From assembly GCA_963739175.1 (NCBI GenBank), contig CAVTZH010000009.1, forward strand, positions 496,001-560,000: DNA of 64,000 nt, read 5' to 3'. Both the position numbers and the translations under genes were made by a program. The notes beneath the pieces were generated by a model. The model had not been told where the DNA came from. It saw only the letters and a program-made list of their open reading frames with translations, and searched no databases. Each line of letters starts with the position of its first letter. The first letter of the stretch is position 1. Source of the stretch: VAZQ01 sp963739175 (GTDB taxonomy: Bacteria > Pseudomonadota > Alphaproteobacteria > Rhizobiales > Xanthobacteraceae). Shown here piece after piece: positions 1 to 8,159 of the stretch.

Positions 1-1817
1 TCCGCCACACCATCCAGGAAGCGTTGCGCCGGCGCGGCGTGCTGATCGCGATCGTCGGGCCGGAGTGGATGGCCGCGCGTCACGGCGCGCCGGAGCGGAT
101 CAACGATCCCGACGACCCGGTGCGGATGGAGATCGCGACCGCGCTCGACGATGGGCTTCCGATCATTCCGGTGCTGGTGAATGGCGCGAGCATGCCGGCG
201 GCGAGCGAGCTGCCCGATGATGTGAAGGACTTCGCCTATCGCAATGCGCTCACCATCGACCGCGGCCGCCATTTCCACCGCGACGCCGACGAGCTCGTGC
301 GTGCGATCGAGACGCTGGTCCCGCGTCGCGTCTGGCTGCGCCGGACGGCCGCGGCGCTGGTCGCGGTTGCGGCGGCGTTTCTCGTCGGCTGGATCGCGGT
401 ACCGCAGTCCTCGTGGCACGCGCTGCGGCACATCGTGGCGCCGGCGCCGGCGAGCGACGTCGAAGTCGCGACGTTCCGCGTGCCGGAGGGCAGGGGCGAG
501 CTCAACTACATCCGCCAGAAGGTCGAGCGCAATTTCGTCGACCTGTTCAGCGACGCCAAGCTGCGCGTGCGCGCGTCGCTGACCACCAACCAGTCGCTGG
601 CGCGCTCGCATTTCACGCTCGGCGGCGAGATCATCGAGCGGTCCGGGCAGGTCATCGTCACCGCCGAGCTGCGCGACGCGCGCGGCCTAGTGGTGGGCTC
701 GTCGCAGATCGAGGGGCCGCTTGCCGAGCTCGAAGCGATCGACAAGGTCATCGCGGAAACGCTGATGTACGGGATGGCGGTCGACACACCGACGCTCACC
801 CGCAATCGCCGCGCGTCGCGCCCGACCGAGTCGGTCGAGGCGATCGCCTATTTCCTGCAGGCGCGCCGCGAGGTCTATCTGCGCGACTTCCAGGCCGCCG
901 AGTGGTCGCTGCGGCACGCCATCGAGATCGACCCGGCGTTTGCCATGGCGTACTGGGCGATGGGCGAGATCAACCGGCTGCAAGGCGATCCTGCGCTGGC
1001 GGGGGAGTGGTACGCGAAGGCGGCTGCGCGCAACAAGGATCATCCGCGCTGGTCGATCGAGCCGGCGCGCGAGGCGCAGCCGGTGCCGGCGCTGCTGGCG
1101 CAGTTGCGCGCCGCCGAACCCGCCGAGCTGCTGCCCGGCGCACATTATTCCGTCGCACGGCTCGTGGACTACGAGGTCAACTTGCATGTCTGGTCGTTCG
1201 ATCCGAAGCGGTTTCACCTCAAGGTGCGGCAGCAGGCGTCTGCCGGCGGGCAGGCGATCGGCGACTTCCTGAGCGAGAGCGGCGACGTGCTCGCGATCAA
1301 CGGCGGCTTCTTCGACACCGACTCGCGCGAGCGCCTCACGCCGAGCGGGCTGCTCATCGTCGACGGCGCAGTCGTCCGCGACGTCACCGACAAGGGCTCG
1401 GGCATCGTGTTGGCGACCGCCGACGGCGTCGGGATCGTGCGCCGCCAGGATTTTCGCGCGGCCGGCGTCGTTCAGGCGGTGCAGAGCGGGCCGCTGCTGG
1501 TCGATCCCGGCGGCAAGCTCGGTATCTACAAGGAGGACTTCGACCGCCAGAACCGCAGCGCGATCTGCCTCGACGGCAGCACGATCCGCATCGTCATGGT
1601 GGAAGGCGGCCTGAGCCTGCTCGAGCTTGCGCGCGTGCTCTCGTCGCCGCGCGAGGCCGGCGGGCTCGCCTGCGAGGTCGCGCTCAATCTCGACGGCGGC
1701 CCTTCGACGCAGGCGGTGGCCCGCATCGGCAGCCAGGAGCTGTCGCTGGTCGGCCGCTGGCGCATCCAGAACGCACTGGTGATCGCGCGACGCGACCGGT
1801 TCGCCGACCGGCCGTAG
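1..1817 (+). CDS. TIR - transmembrane - TPR - phosphodiester glycosidase (NAGPA/DUF2233) fusion protein, 5'-truncated by the window edge
   Basis: The reading frame is open from base 3, so the true start lies upstream; the TTG at 24 is probably internal. Counting residues from base 24, positions 1-95 are most of a bacterial TIR domain (IAIVGPEWM, DDPVRMEIATAL, IIPVLVNGASMP), with E36 as the candidate NADase glutamate. Residues about 108-128 are a single membrane span. About 145-255 resemble the TolB-like segment of TIR/cyclase-TolB-TPR proteins, and about 285-342 look like TPR helices. About 370-590 form a phosphodiester glycosidase domain with AINGGFFD near 423 and NLDGGPST near 554. The expected topology puts TIR in the cytoplasm and the glycosidase in the periplasm. 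Domain calls are by motif. The combination is unusual and its function is unknown. Confidence 0.8.
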   Translation, partial: RHTIQEALRRRGVLIAIVGPEWMAARHGAPERINDPDDPVRMEIATALDDGLPIIPVLVNGASMPAASELPDDVKDFAYRNALTIDRGRHFHRDADELVRAIETLVPRRVWLRRTAAALVAVAAAFLVGWIAVPQSSWHALRHIVAPAPASDVEVATFRVPEGRGELNYIRQKVERNFVDLFSDAKLRVRASLTTNQSLARSHFTLGGEIIERSGQVIVTAELRDARGLVVGSSQIEGPLAELEAIDKVIAETLMYGMAVDTPTLTRNRRASRPTESVEAIAYFLQARREVYLRDFQAAEWSLRHAIEIDPAFAMAYWAMGEINRLQGDPALAGEWYAKAAARNKDHPRWSIEPAREAQPVPALLAQLRAAEPAELLPGAHYSVARLVDYEVNLHVWSFDPKRFHLKVRQQASAGGQAIGDFLSESGDVLAINGGFFDTDSRERLTPSGLLIVDGAVVRDVTDKGSGIVLATADGVGIVRRQDFRAAGVVQAVQSGPLLVDPGGKLGIYKEDFDRQNRSAICLDGSTIRIVMVEGGLSLLELARVLSSPREAGGLACEVALNLDGGPSTQAVARIGSQELSLVGRWRIQNALVIARRDRFADRP

Positions 1818-1902
1818 ACAAGCGTTGAATAGAGACAGGCGTTGGATAAAAGCCGGGACGCGGCCTATCATCCCTTCAACGTCCAAGCTGAGGGGAAACG
1901 CC

Positions 1903-2871
1903 GTGCCGATGCTGCGCCAATTCGTTGTCTTGTTGATTGCGATCTTGTTTGCGTCTGTCGCGCAGGCGCAGACCTATCCCGACCGGCCGATCCGATTGAT
2001 CGCGCCGTTCCCGGCCGGCGGGCTCGCCGACGTGCTGGCGCGCGCCGTCGGCGACCAGATGAGCAAGACGCTCGGCCAGCCGGTGGTGGTCGAGAATCGC
2101 GCCGGCGCCGGCGGCAATACCGGCGCGCTCGCGGTCGCAACCGCGGCGCCCGACGGCTACACGCTGTTGATGTCGTCGGCCGGCATCCTCACCGCCAATC
2201 CGTTCCTCTACGCCAAGATGCCGTTCGACGTGGAGACCGCGTTCATCCCGATCTCCAACGTCGCCGAGATGTCGATGCTGCTGGTGGTGAATCCGAATGT
2301 CGAGGCGAAGACGCTCAAGGAGTTCGTCGCGCTCGCGAAGGCACGGCCGGGCAAGCTCAACTTCGGCTCCCCCGGCATCGGCACCACCGGCCATCTCGGG
2401 CTCGCGATGTTCATGCATGCGGCGAACGTGCAGATCACCCACGTGCCGTATCGCGGCGCCGCGCCCGCGGTGCAGGATTTGATCGCCGGCCAGATCGACG
2501 GCGTGGTCGACAATCCGCCGACCGTGATCTCGCATATCGAGAGCGGCAAGCTGCGCCCGCTGGCGGTGGCCGCGAAGTCGCGCATGAAGCTTCTGCCCGA
2601 CGTGCCGACCGCGGCCGAAGGGGGCGTCGCCAACTACGAGGCCTCGTCCTGGTTCGGCATCGCCGCGCCCGCCGGCACGCCGGCGCCGATCGTCGAGCGG
2701 CTGCACAAGGAGATCGTGGCGGCGCTGCGCAACCCGGCGATGCAGGAGCGCTTCGCGAAATCCGGCGCGCGCCTGGTCGGCAATACGCCGCAGGAATTCG
2801 CGGCGCAGATCCGCACCGAGCGCGTGCGCTGGGGCGAGATCATCAAGGCGGCCGGCATCAAGGCGGAATAG
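1903..2871 (+). CDS. Bug/TctC-type tripartite tricarboxylate transporter receptor
   Basis: Periplasmic solute-binding protein of the Bug family, which captures small carboxylates for TctAB-type transporters. GTG at 1903 is preferred because AGGGGA lies six bases upstream; ATG at 1909 is the alternative. An N-terminal signal peptide (LLIAILFASVAQAQ) precedes the family opening YPDRPIRLIAPFPAGG. VVVENRAGAGGN, PDGYTLL, HVPYRGAAPAV and LPDVPTAAE are the usual binding-fold signatures. The length, about 322 residues, is normal. It is the first gene of an operon with a secreted cupin (9 bp downstream) and a second receptor. No membrane subunit is nearby, and the substrate cannot be read from sequence. 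Confidence 0.9.
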   Translation: MPMLRQFVVLLIAILFASVAQAQTYPDRPIRLIAPFPAGGLADVLARAVGDQMSKTLGQPVVVENRAGAGGNTGALAVATAAPDGYTLLMSSAGILTANPFLYAKMPFDVETAFIPISNVAEMSMLLVVNPNVEAKTLKEFVALAKARPGKLNFGSPGIGTTGHLGLAMFMHAANVQITHVPYRGAAPAVQDLIAGQIDGVVDNPPTVISHIESGKLRPLAVAAKSRMKLLPDVPTAAEGGVANYEASSWFGIAAPAGTPAPIVERLHKEIVAALRNPAMQERFAKSGARLVGNTPQEFAAQIRTERVRWGEIIKAAGIKAE

Positions 2872-2879
2872 GTCATCTC

Positions 2880-3317
2880 ATGAAAGCCATGCAAGCAGTC
2901 GCGGTCGCACTGATCGCCGGCATCGTGGCGTTCGCGCCGCGCGCCGACACGCAGGAGGCCGAGGCCACCGGGAAGGTCAAAGCCAAGCGCATCTACGCGG
3001 CGACCACGACCAACAGCGGCCAGCCGATCAAGCTGCCGCAAGGCAATGTCGAGGTGGTGGTGTGGATGTACGACATCCCGGCCGGATCGAAACTGCCGGT
3101 GCACAAGCATCCCAACCAGCGCTACGCCTATGTGCTGCAAGGCACGCTGCAAGTGACGGACGTCGAGAACGGCCGCAGCTTCGCGTACAAGCCCGGCGAT
3201 TTCATCGTCGAGATGGTCGACGGCTGGCACTACGGAGCGAACAACGGCAAGGGGCCGGTGCGGCTTCTGGTCATCGACCAGGTCGAAAAAGGCCAGGCCA
3301 ATACCATCCTCAAGTGA
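2880..3317 (+). CDS. Secreted cupin-domain protein
   Basis: A protein of 145 residues: an N-terminal signal peptide (AVALIAGIVAFAPRA) followed by one small beta-barrel cupin. The cupin metal-site region is visible as PVHKHPNQRYAYVLQG, with the second motif around GDFIVEMVDGWHYG. ATG at 2880 begins 9 bp after the preceding receptor stop and the next receptor starts 18 bp downstream, so the three genes are very likely one transcript. Single-domain cupins bind metals or small ligands, so this one may process or sense the transported compound in the periplasm. That role is inferred from context only. Confidence 0.8.
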   Translation: MKAMQAVAVALIAGIVAFAPRADTQEAEATGKVKAKRIYAATTTNSGQPIKLPQGNVEVVVWMYDIPAGSKLPVHKHPNQRYAYVLQGTLQVTDVENGRSFAYKPGDFIVEMVDGWHYGANNGKGPVRLLVIDQVEKGQANTILK

Positions 3318-3334
3318 GGTAGGGAGACGCGCCG

Positions 3335-4305
3335 ATGAAGCGAAGCATGGTTGGAGCGCTCGTTGCATGCGTGGCACTCGTCGCGGGTGCCGCGCCATCG
3401 TTGGCGCAGTCCTATCCCACCCGCCCGGTGAAGGTAGTGGTGCCGTTTGCGGCCGGCGGGCCGCTCGACCTCGTCGGCCGCGCGGTGTTCGAGAAGCTGT
3501 CCGCGAGCCTGAAGCAGCCGTTCGTGATGGAGAACCGCACCGGCGCCGGCGGCAATATCGGCACCGAGGCGGTCGCCAAGGCGGCGGCGGACGGCTACAC
3601 GCTGCTGTTCGTCCTCTCCGGCACGCTGACCGCCAATCCGGCGATGTACCGCAAGCTGCCGTTCAACGTGGAGAGGGATTTTCGGCCGATCTCGCTGCTG
3701 GTCGCGAGCACGCAGATGCTGGTCGTGCATCCGTCCACGCCGGTGAACACGCTCGCCGAGTTCGTCGCCTACGCGAAGAAGGAGCCGCTCGCCTATGCCC
3801 ATGCCGGCCCCGGCAGCGGCGGCCATCTGGCGATGGAATATTTCCGCACCATGGCCGGCTTCGAGACCGTGCAGGTGCCGTATCGCGGCAACGCGCCGCT
3901 GGTGGTCGATCTCGTCGCCGGACAGGTCAAGGCGGGCTTCGTCTCCACCGCCGGCGTCATCCAGCATGTGCGCGACGGCAAGCTCAAGGGTCTGGCGATT
4001 TCCTCGACCGTGCGCTCGCCGCTTGCGCCCAACGTGCCCACCACGGCGGAAGCCGGATATCCCGATTTCAAGCTCGGCACCTATTTTGTCCTGCTCGCTC
4101 CCGCCGGCCTGCCGGATGCGATCGCCGAGCATCGTTGGAACGCGAAGTGCGCGCAGTATTGAAATCGCCCGACCTTGCGGAAAAATTCCGGCCGCAGGAC
4201 ATCGAGGTGGTCGCGTCGGACGCCGCAGCGGCGCGCGCGTTCCTGCGCGAGGACACCGCGCTGTGGGCGAAGATCGCAAAGGACGCGAACCTGCGCGTGG
4301 ATTGA
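3335..4305 (+). CDS. Bug/TctC-type receptor, frameshifted near its 3' end
   Basis: Second receptor of the operon. GGGAGA lies upstream of ATG 3335. A signal peptide ends near PSLAQ and YPTRPVKVVVPFAAGG opens the mature domain; VMENRTGAGGN, ADGYTLLF and VQVPYRGNAPLV follow. The first frame ends at 4162, but family sequence resumes in the next frame (EVRAVLKSPDLAEKF) and runs to the stop at 4305. The break is near 4128 in GCCGAGCATCGTTGG; reading GAGTCG there would restore a full protein of about 322 residues. A sequence error is more likely than real decay because both halves are well conserved. Confidence 0.8.
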
Positions 4306-4340
4306 AACGTGGCGCAACGATGGAGCGCCAGTGCATCTTC

Positions 4341-4417
4341 GATACACAGTGGTGTGAGCGATACACAGTGCCGTGAACGGCACACGGCTCTGTGATCCGC
4401 ACACGGCGCTGTGATCC
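4341..4417. repeat. Four tandem ~19-bp imperfect palindromes upstream of a small secreted-protein gene
   Basis: Units start at 4341, 4360, 4379 and 4399. Their cores are CACAGTGGTGTG, CACAGTGCCGTG, CACGGCTCTGTG and CACGGCGCTGTG. Units 3 and 4 are the reverse complement form of units 1 and 2 (CACAG-N-GCCGTG), so the array is two copies in each direction at near two-helical-turn spacing. It ends 90 bp before the gene at 4508. One related unit (ACACGCTGCTGTGA) lies at 8047-8060 at almost the same distance from the paralogous gene. The layout suggests a cooperative operator, but the binding protein is unknown. Confidence 0.6.
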
Positions 4418-4462
4418 GTTTGGACCATAACAACGCGCCGGATGCTTCCTAGCTCTGGGGCG

Positions 4463-4482
4463 GATGAGCACGAGCGCTCATC
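4463..4482 (+). promoter_or_regulatory. Inverted repeat in the leader of the small secreted-protein gene
   Basis: GATGAGC and GCTCATC form a perfect 7-bp inverted repeat with a 6-bp spacer, 25 bp upstream of ATG 4508. The paralogous gene has the same 7+6+7 arrangement at 8108-8127, inside a leader block of about 33 bases conserved between the two (from 4436 and from 8081). It could be an operator or an mRNA hairpin in front of the Shine-Dalgarno sequence. Confidence 0.55.
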
Positions 4483-4507
4483 TGCAACTACTCAGGAGAC
4501 ATCAACA

Positions 4508-4741
4508 ATGAACATCAAGACCAAGCTCATCCTCGCCACGACGGCGGTCGCGCTGCTCTCGGCACCGGCTTCCGCTCGCTTCGACGGTGATGAAGGTGGC
4601 GCCAGTGCCTATCCGCGCTTCGGAAGTGAGGCGAGGGCGTACACGACGGACGCCGCTTCGGCCTACGCGTGGGGCGCCACCGTTCAGCCCAACGGCGTTC
4701 AGCGCCCGCATCGCGTGCGCAATTCGCATCCTCAGCGCTGA
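4508..4741 (+). CDS. Small secreted protein, RFDGDEGGASAYPRF family (copy 1)
   Basis: A protein of 77 residues with no recognised domain. CAGGAGA lies 7-13 bases before ATG 4508. A signal peptide (MNIKTKLILATTAVALL...APASA) should be cleaved before RFDGDEGGASAYPRF. That 15-residue block is identical in the 58-residue copy at 8160; the remaining C-terminus differs and is basic (HRVRNSHPQR). The gene stands alone between a palindromic repeat array and its own terminator. The function is unknown; it is probably a secreted or periplasmic peptide-sized protein. Confidence 0.65.
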   Translation: MNIKTKLILATTAVALLSAPASARFDGDEGGASAYPRFGSEARAYTTDAASAYAWGATVQPNGVQRPHRVRNSHPQR

Positions 4742-4765
4742 CGTCAGGCGTAGCTTGAGCAATCT

Positions 4766-4797
4766 GGCGGCGGGCCTCGGCCCGCCGTCATTTCTTT
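4766..4797 (+). terminator. Rho-independent terminator
   Basis: GGCGGCGGGC and GCCCGCCGTC form a stem around a CTCG loop, followed by ATTTCTTT. It lies 25 bp after the small secreted-protein stop at 4741. The same stem occurs after the paralogous gene at 8365. Confidence 0.8.
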
Positions 4798-4814
4798 GGC
4801 TAGCGAAGGGCGCT

Positions 4815-5704
4815 TTAGCTGACGTGCCGCGACCAGTCGGCGGCGCGCAGCATCTTCATCACCAGCGCCGCCACCGCGGTGCGCTGCCGCCCGGCGACGC
4901 CATAGAGATGGACCGGCCGTGCGAGCGCCAGCCCGTTGACCATCACGCGCGCCAGCGAGTCGGGGCTCGACGTGCTGCGCGGCACGATCGCCACGCCGAG
5001 GTCCGACGCCAGCATCGACATCAGGTCGCTCTCGGACGCGATCTGGAACGAGTGGTCGACGTCGAGGCCGTGAGCTCCGCAACAGCGTGGCGGTGGCGTT
5101 CCGCATGCTCGCAATAGCTCCGCAGCAGCAAGCGCTCCTCGCGCAGTTCCGCAAGCTCGATCGACGGTGAGCGCGCCAGCCGATGCTGCGCGTTGACCAG
5201 CAGCACGAAATCCTCGGTGAACAGCGGCCAGCGATCGAGGCGGTCCCAGCCTTCGCCGAGGTCGGACGCGATGCCGAGCTCGGCGTCGCCGCTCTTGAGC
5301 AGCTCGACGACCTCGGGAGCGGTGCCGCGCAGCAGCCGGCATTCGAGCCGCTCGAACCGGCGCCGCACTTCGTTCAGATGCGGCATCAGGAGGTTGATGT
5401 CGAAGGTGTGCGACAGCGCCAGCCGCAGCGACGCGACCTCGCCCTTCTTCATCGACAGCGCGAGCTCGCGCGCGCCGACCGCGCTGTCGTAGCATTGCTT
5501 CAATAGCGGCAGCATGCGCTCGCCGAGCTCGGTGAGCTGCGCGTGCGGGCGCTCGCGCCGGAACAGGTCGCCGCCGAACTCGCTCTCGAGCTGTTTGATC
5601 GCGCGCGTCAGCGAAGGCTGGCTGACATTGCACTCTTCGGCGCCGCGAGTGAAATTGAGGTTCTTCGCGACCGCGAGAAAATACCTCACCTGATGCATTT
5701 CCAT
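4815..5704 (-). CDS. LysR-family transcriptional regulator, frameshifted
   Basis: The N-terminal winged helix-turn-helix is typical (MEMHQVRYFLAVAKNLNFTR, then NVSQPSLTRAIKQLE). The substrate-binding domain follows. The first frame ends at 5021, but family sequence continues in another frame (AHGLDVDHSFQIASESDL ... GLALARPVHLYGV) to a stop at 4815, giving about 296 residues, normal for LysR. The break lies near 5082 at GAGCTC. The gene is transcribed away from the ECF sigma gene across a 336-bp gap. No target can be assigned. Confidence 0.8.
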
Positions 5705-6040
5705 CGGTCAGGCGCCTGCGATCCTTGTCGTCCTGATCAAGCCGCCGCGATCGGCAAATCAGCGGCGCGACGATCCTTATCCGCGTTGACGGTTCCAGTC
5801 TATCGGCAGCGATCGCAGAGCCGCAAGCAACCGCCCAGGCGGTGTGGGCCCATCACGGCCCTTCACATTTGAGTTAATCGCGCCCGACCGGCCGGGGGCC
5901 GGCCCCGTCGGATAGCCGGACCGTATCGGCACGATAGAGCATCGATATTTCAGTTCGGGCGGCGTCTGCCCCAGTTTCGCGGCCATCGAGCCCACGAGCC
6001 CGTGCGCGCGGTTGCGCCGGGCCAAACCAGCGAGGGTGTG
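5705..6040. other. Divergent intergenic region between LysR and ECF sigma genes
   Basis: 336 bp with no credible open frame. It must hold the promoters of both divergent genes. I see no confident -35/-10 pair and no clear LysR T-N11-A dyad that stands out from background. Confidence 0.4.
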
Positions 6041-6685
6041 ATGGAAACGATGACCGTGACCCACATGGCGGAGCCGGCGAGCCTTTCGATGCCATGGGCG
6101 GGTGCCCCCCGGCAGGCGCTCGTTGCCCGCGACAAGGCGCTCGTGGCCCTGATGCAGCGTGCCCAGAGCGGCAGCGAGGGCGCCTATGCGCAGTTGCTGC
6201 AGGAGCTGCCGCCGATCATCGGCCGGATGATCCGGCGGCAGATGGCGAACGCGTCGCCGAGCGATCGCGAGGACCTGCTGCAGGAGGTGCTCATGAGCAT
6301 TCATGCGGCGCGGGCGACCTACGATCCGACGCGGCCGTTCATGCCCTGGCTCAAGACGATCGTGGTCAACCGCACCATCGATTTCGTGCGCCGCCACAAG
6401 CGCCACGCCACCGGGCAGCTGCTGACCGACGAGATGGCAGCCGGCATCGCCGACGATTCCGCGCCCGATATTGCGGCGCGCTACGACGCCGTCGATGCCC
6501 TGCAAAAGGCGATCCGCAATCTGCCGGCCGCCCAGCGCTCCGCCATTGAGCTGCTGAAGCTGCGCGAAATGAGCCTGCGCGAAGCCGCCGCCACCAGCGG
6601 CATGAGCGTCAGCGCGCTCAAGGCGTCGGTCCATCGCGCCGTCCGCACCCTGCGCATTTCGCTTGCCCCATATCAGGTGGCATGA
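6041..6685 (+). CDS. ECF-type RNA polymerase sigma factor
   Basis: 214 residues from ATG 6041. Region 2 spans about residues 35-115 (ALVALMQRAQSGSEGAYAQL, REDLLQEVLMSIHAARATYD, TRPFMPWLKTIVVNRTIDFV). Region 4 spans about 150-205 (LPAAQRSAIELLKLREMSLR, AAATSGMSVSALKASVHRAV) with a helix-turn-helix. The RPFMPWL motif is typical of the ECF group usually paired with a DUF1109/NrsF membrane anti-sigma, but no such gene is adjacent. The next gene, 73 bp downstream, is a peroxiredoxin-like protein, so a redox-related regulon is a plausible inference. Confidence 0.9.
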   Translation: METMTVTHMAEPASLSMPWAGAPRQALVARDKALVALMQRAQSGSEGAYAQLLQELPPIIGRMIRRQMANASPSDREDLLQEVLMSIHAARATYDPTRPFMPWLKTIVVNRTIDFVRRHKRHATGQLLTDEMAAGIADDSAPDIAARYDAVDALQKAIRNLPAAQRSAIELLKLREMSLREAAATSGMSVSALKASVHRAVRTLRISLAPYQVA

Positions 6686-6758
6686 ACGGCTCTGGCATGG
6701 GCGCGATGGACGCGATATTCATGGTGCGCCTAGACCCGATCGAAGCTTTCGGTTCCAA

Positions 6759-7457
6759 ATGAACGAGACGCAGACCCGACTGGAACTCAAGCGGGCGTTC
6801 GAACGCCTCAACGAATCGAACCTGTCGTTGGGCGAGCAACTCGACGCCGCGTCGCGGTCGGTCAAGGAGCGGCGGCCGGATTTCGCCGCGGCCATCGATC
6901 GGATGGTCGGGCGGCTCAAGGAAGGCGGCGCCGGCACGCAGGCGCCGCAGGTCGGTGAGGAGATGCCGCCGTTCTACCTGCCCGACGAGCACGGCCGCGT
7001 CGTCGGCCTCGGTGAGCTGACTGCAGGCGGCCCGGTCGCGGTCACGTTCCATCGCGGGCACTGGTGCCCGTTCTGCCGCATCAGCATCAACGCGCTGGTG
7101 CGCGCGCAAGAGCAGGTCGCTTCGACCGGCGGCCAGATCGTCGCCGTGATGCCCGAGCGCCAGCAATTCGTCTCCGACCTCAGGGCGACATCGAAGGCGC
7201 CGTTCCTGGTGCTCACCGATATGGACAATGGCTATGCGATGTCGCTCGGCCTGGCGATCTGGGTCGGCGACGAGATGCAGAAGATCATCGCGGAACGCCA
7301 CCAGCTGCCGGAGTACCAGGGCAACGACACCTGGACGGTTCCGATTCCGGCGACCTTCGTGGTCGGGCAGGACGGCCGTATCAAGGCGCGGTTTGTCGAT
7401 CCCGATTACCGCAAGCGGATGGCGATCGAGGATCTGCTCGCCGCCATGCGGTCCTGA
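6759..7457 (+). CDS. Peroxiredoxin-like (AhpC/TSA fold) protein
   Basis: 232 residues. The N-terminal 60 residues are a helical, charged extension. A thioredoxin-like fold follows from about residue 65: MPPFYLPDEHGRVVGLGEL, then the active site GHWCPFCR near residue 105 with two cysteines in CxxC spacing, and PIPATFVVGQDGRIKARFVD near the end. It belongs to the long AhpC/TSA-like family that reduces peroxides or acts as a thiol oxidoreductase. It lacks a signal peptide, so it should be cytoplasmic. Its position behind the ECF sigma gene suggests co-regulation. Confidence 0.85.
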   Translation: MNETQTRLELKRAFERLNESNLSLGEQLDAASRSVKERRPDFAAAIDRMVGRLKEGGAGTQAPQVGEEMPPFYLPDEHGRVVGLGELTAGGPVAVTFHRGHWCPFCRISINALVRAQEQVASTGGQIVAVMPERQQFVSDLRATSKAPFLVLTDMDNGYAMSLGLAIWVGDEMQKIIAERHQLPEYQGNDTWTVPIPATFVVGQDGRIKARFVDPDYRKRMAIEDLLAAMRS

Positions 7458-7495
7458 TCTCTCGTCCGCGGGAATGAGCGAAGGATGGGTCAGCG

Positions 7496-7534
7496 CAAAA
7501 GAAACACGGCCCACTTCTTTTCGAAGGGGCCGTG
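7496..7534 (-). terminator. Rho-independent terminator for the small gene at 7564-7810
   Basis: On the minus strand CACGGCCC and GGGCCGTG form an 8-bp stem around a 14-base loop, followed by TTTCTTTT. It begins about 30 bp past the stop at 7564. Confidence 0.7.
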
Positions 7535-7563
7535 CTTTGATGTGTTCTCCGAGGATCGGAGCG

Positions 7564-7810
7564 TCAGCGCCTGCCGCCCATCGCGATGCAGCCGCTGATG
7601 AAGTTCATCAGCGCGCGGCCATCGTGTTCCTGATCGTTGGTGCTGTAGCCGCGCTGAATCGCGAGCGAGTGGCAGGTGCCGTAGCTGCCCGGATTCGCCG
7701 CGCGCATCTTGGCCATTTCTGCGCGGGTCGACTCGCTCATCTGCGCGCTCGCCGGGGCGGCGACGCTGAGCGTGGCGAGGGCGGACGGCAAGCAGGGCAA
7801 TCATTCGCAT
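7564..7810 (-). CDS. Small secreted protein of unknown function, frameshifted in the signal peptide
   Basis: ATG 7810 is preceded by AAGGGAGA at good spacing and opens a signal peptide (MRMIALLAV), but the frame must change near 7788 to continue into ALATLSVAAPASAQ and the mature part. The mature protein is about 57 residues (SESTRAEMAKMRAANPGSYG, THSL-like CHSLAIQRGYSTNDQ, NFISGCIAMGGRR) with two cysteines that could form a disulphide. A TTG at 7800 would give an in-frame but poor start. A terminator follows. No known family was recognised. Confidence 0.6.
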
Positions 7811-8033
7811 GGTGGTTCTCCCTTGAAGGCGGGTCGCGGACCATCCGCGATCCGATGCCCAAGCGATGTCCGGTTTCGGGGGGCTCGCTTGAGATGCGCG
7901 GACTTTGTCGGGAGGCGTCGCGCAACGGAAATGCTTAAGCGGCATGATCTCCATTGCCGCCGGCTATTCTCGTCGCCGCCTTCGCAGAACGTCAGCGATG
8001 ACAGAGCGATAGCTCACGTCGCCGCGAGCCGGC

Positions 8034-8073
8034 GCACACGTTTGCCACACGCTGCTGTGATGGGCGCGTGTGC
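8034..8073 (+). promoter_or_regulatory. Upstream palindromic box matching the 4341-4417 array
   Basis: ACACGCTGCTGTGA at 8047-8060 matches unit 4 of the array at 4401 (ACACGGCGCTGTGA) at 12 of 14 positions. It lies 34 bp before the conserved leader block, compared with 35 bp for the other gene. It is flanked by a perfect 7-bp inverted repeat, GCACACG (8034) and CGTGTGC (8067). Confidence 0.5.
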
Positions 8074-8107
8074 AACTTTGCGCCGGGTGCTCCCGAACTT
8101 AGGGGCA

Positions 8108-8127
8108 GGTGAGCAGCAACGCTCATC
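8108..8127 (+). promoter_or_regulatory. Inverted repeat in the leader of the second small secreted-protein gene
   Basis: GGTGAGC and GCTCATC, 7+6+7 with one mismatch, equivalent to 4463-4482. It sits 32 bp before ATG 8160 and upstream of AAGGAGA. Confidence 0.5.
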
Positions 8128-8159
8128 CCCCTGAACCAACCCCGTAAGGAGACAGCACC

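Larger units (their letters stand above)
7811..8159. other. Divergent intergenic region upstream of the second small secreted-protein gene
   Basis: 349 bp between two divergently transcribed small genes, without a credible frame. The right half (8034-8159) holds the regulatory motifs shared with the 4341-4507 region. Confidence 0.4.

Noticed and set aside
1..1817. TIR protein as part of a phage-defence system
   Set aside because: The neighbours are transport and cupin genes; no defence sensor or nuclease partner is visible. The upstream side is not available, so only the fusion itself is reported.
413..1828. Long open frames opposite or out of phase with the TIR/NAGPA gene
   Set aside because: They are Arg/Ala-rich shadow frames produced by high GC; they show no domains and the true frame is fully accounted for.
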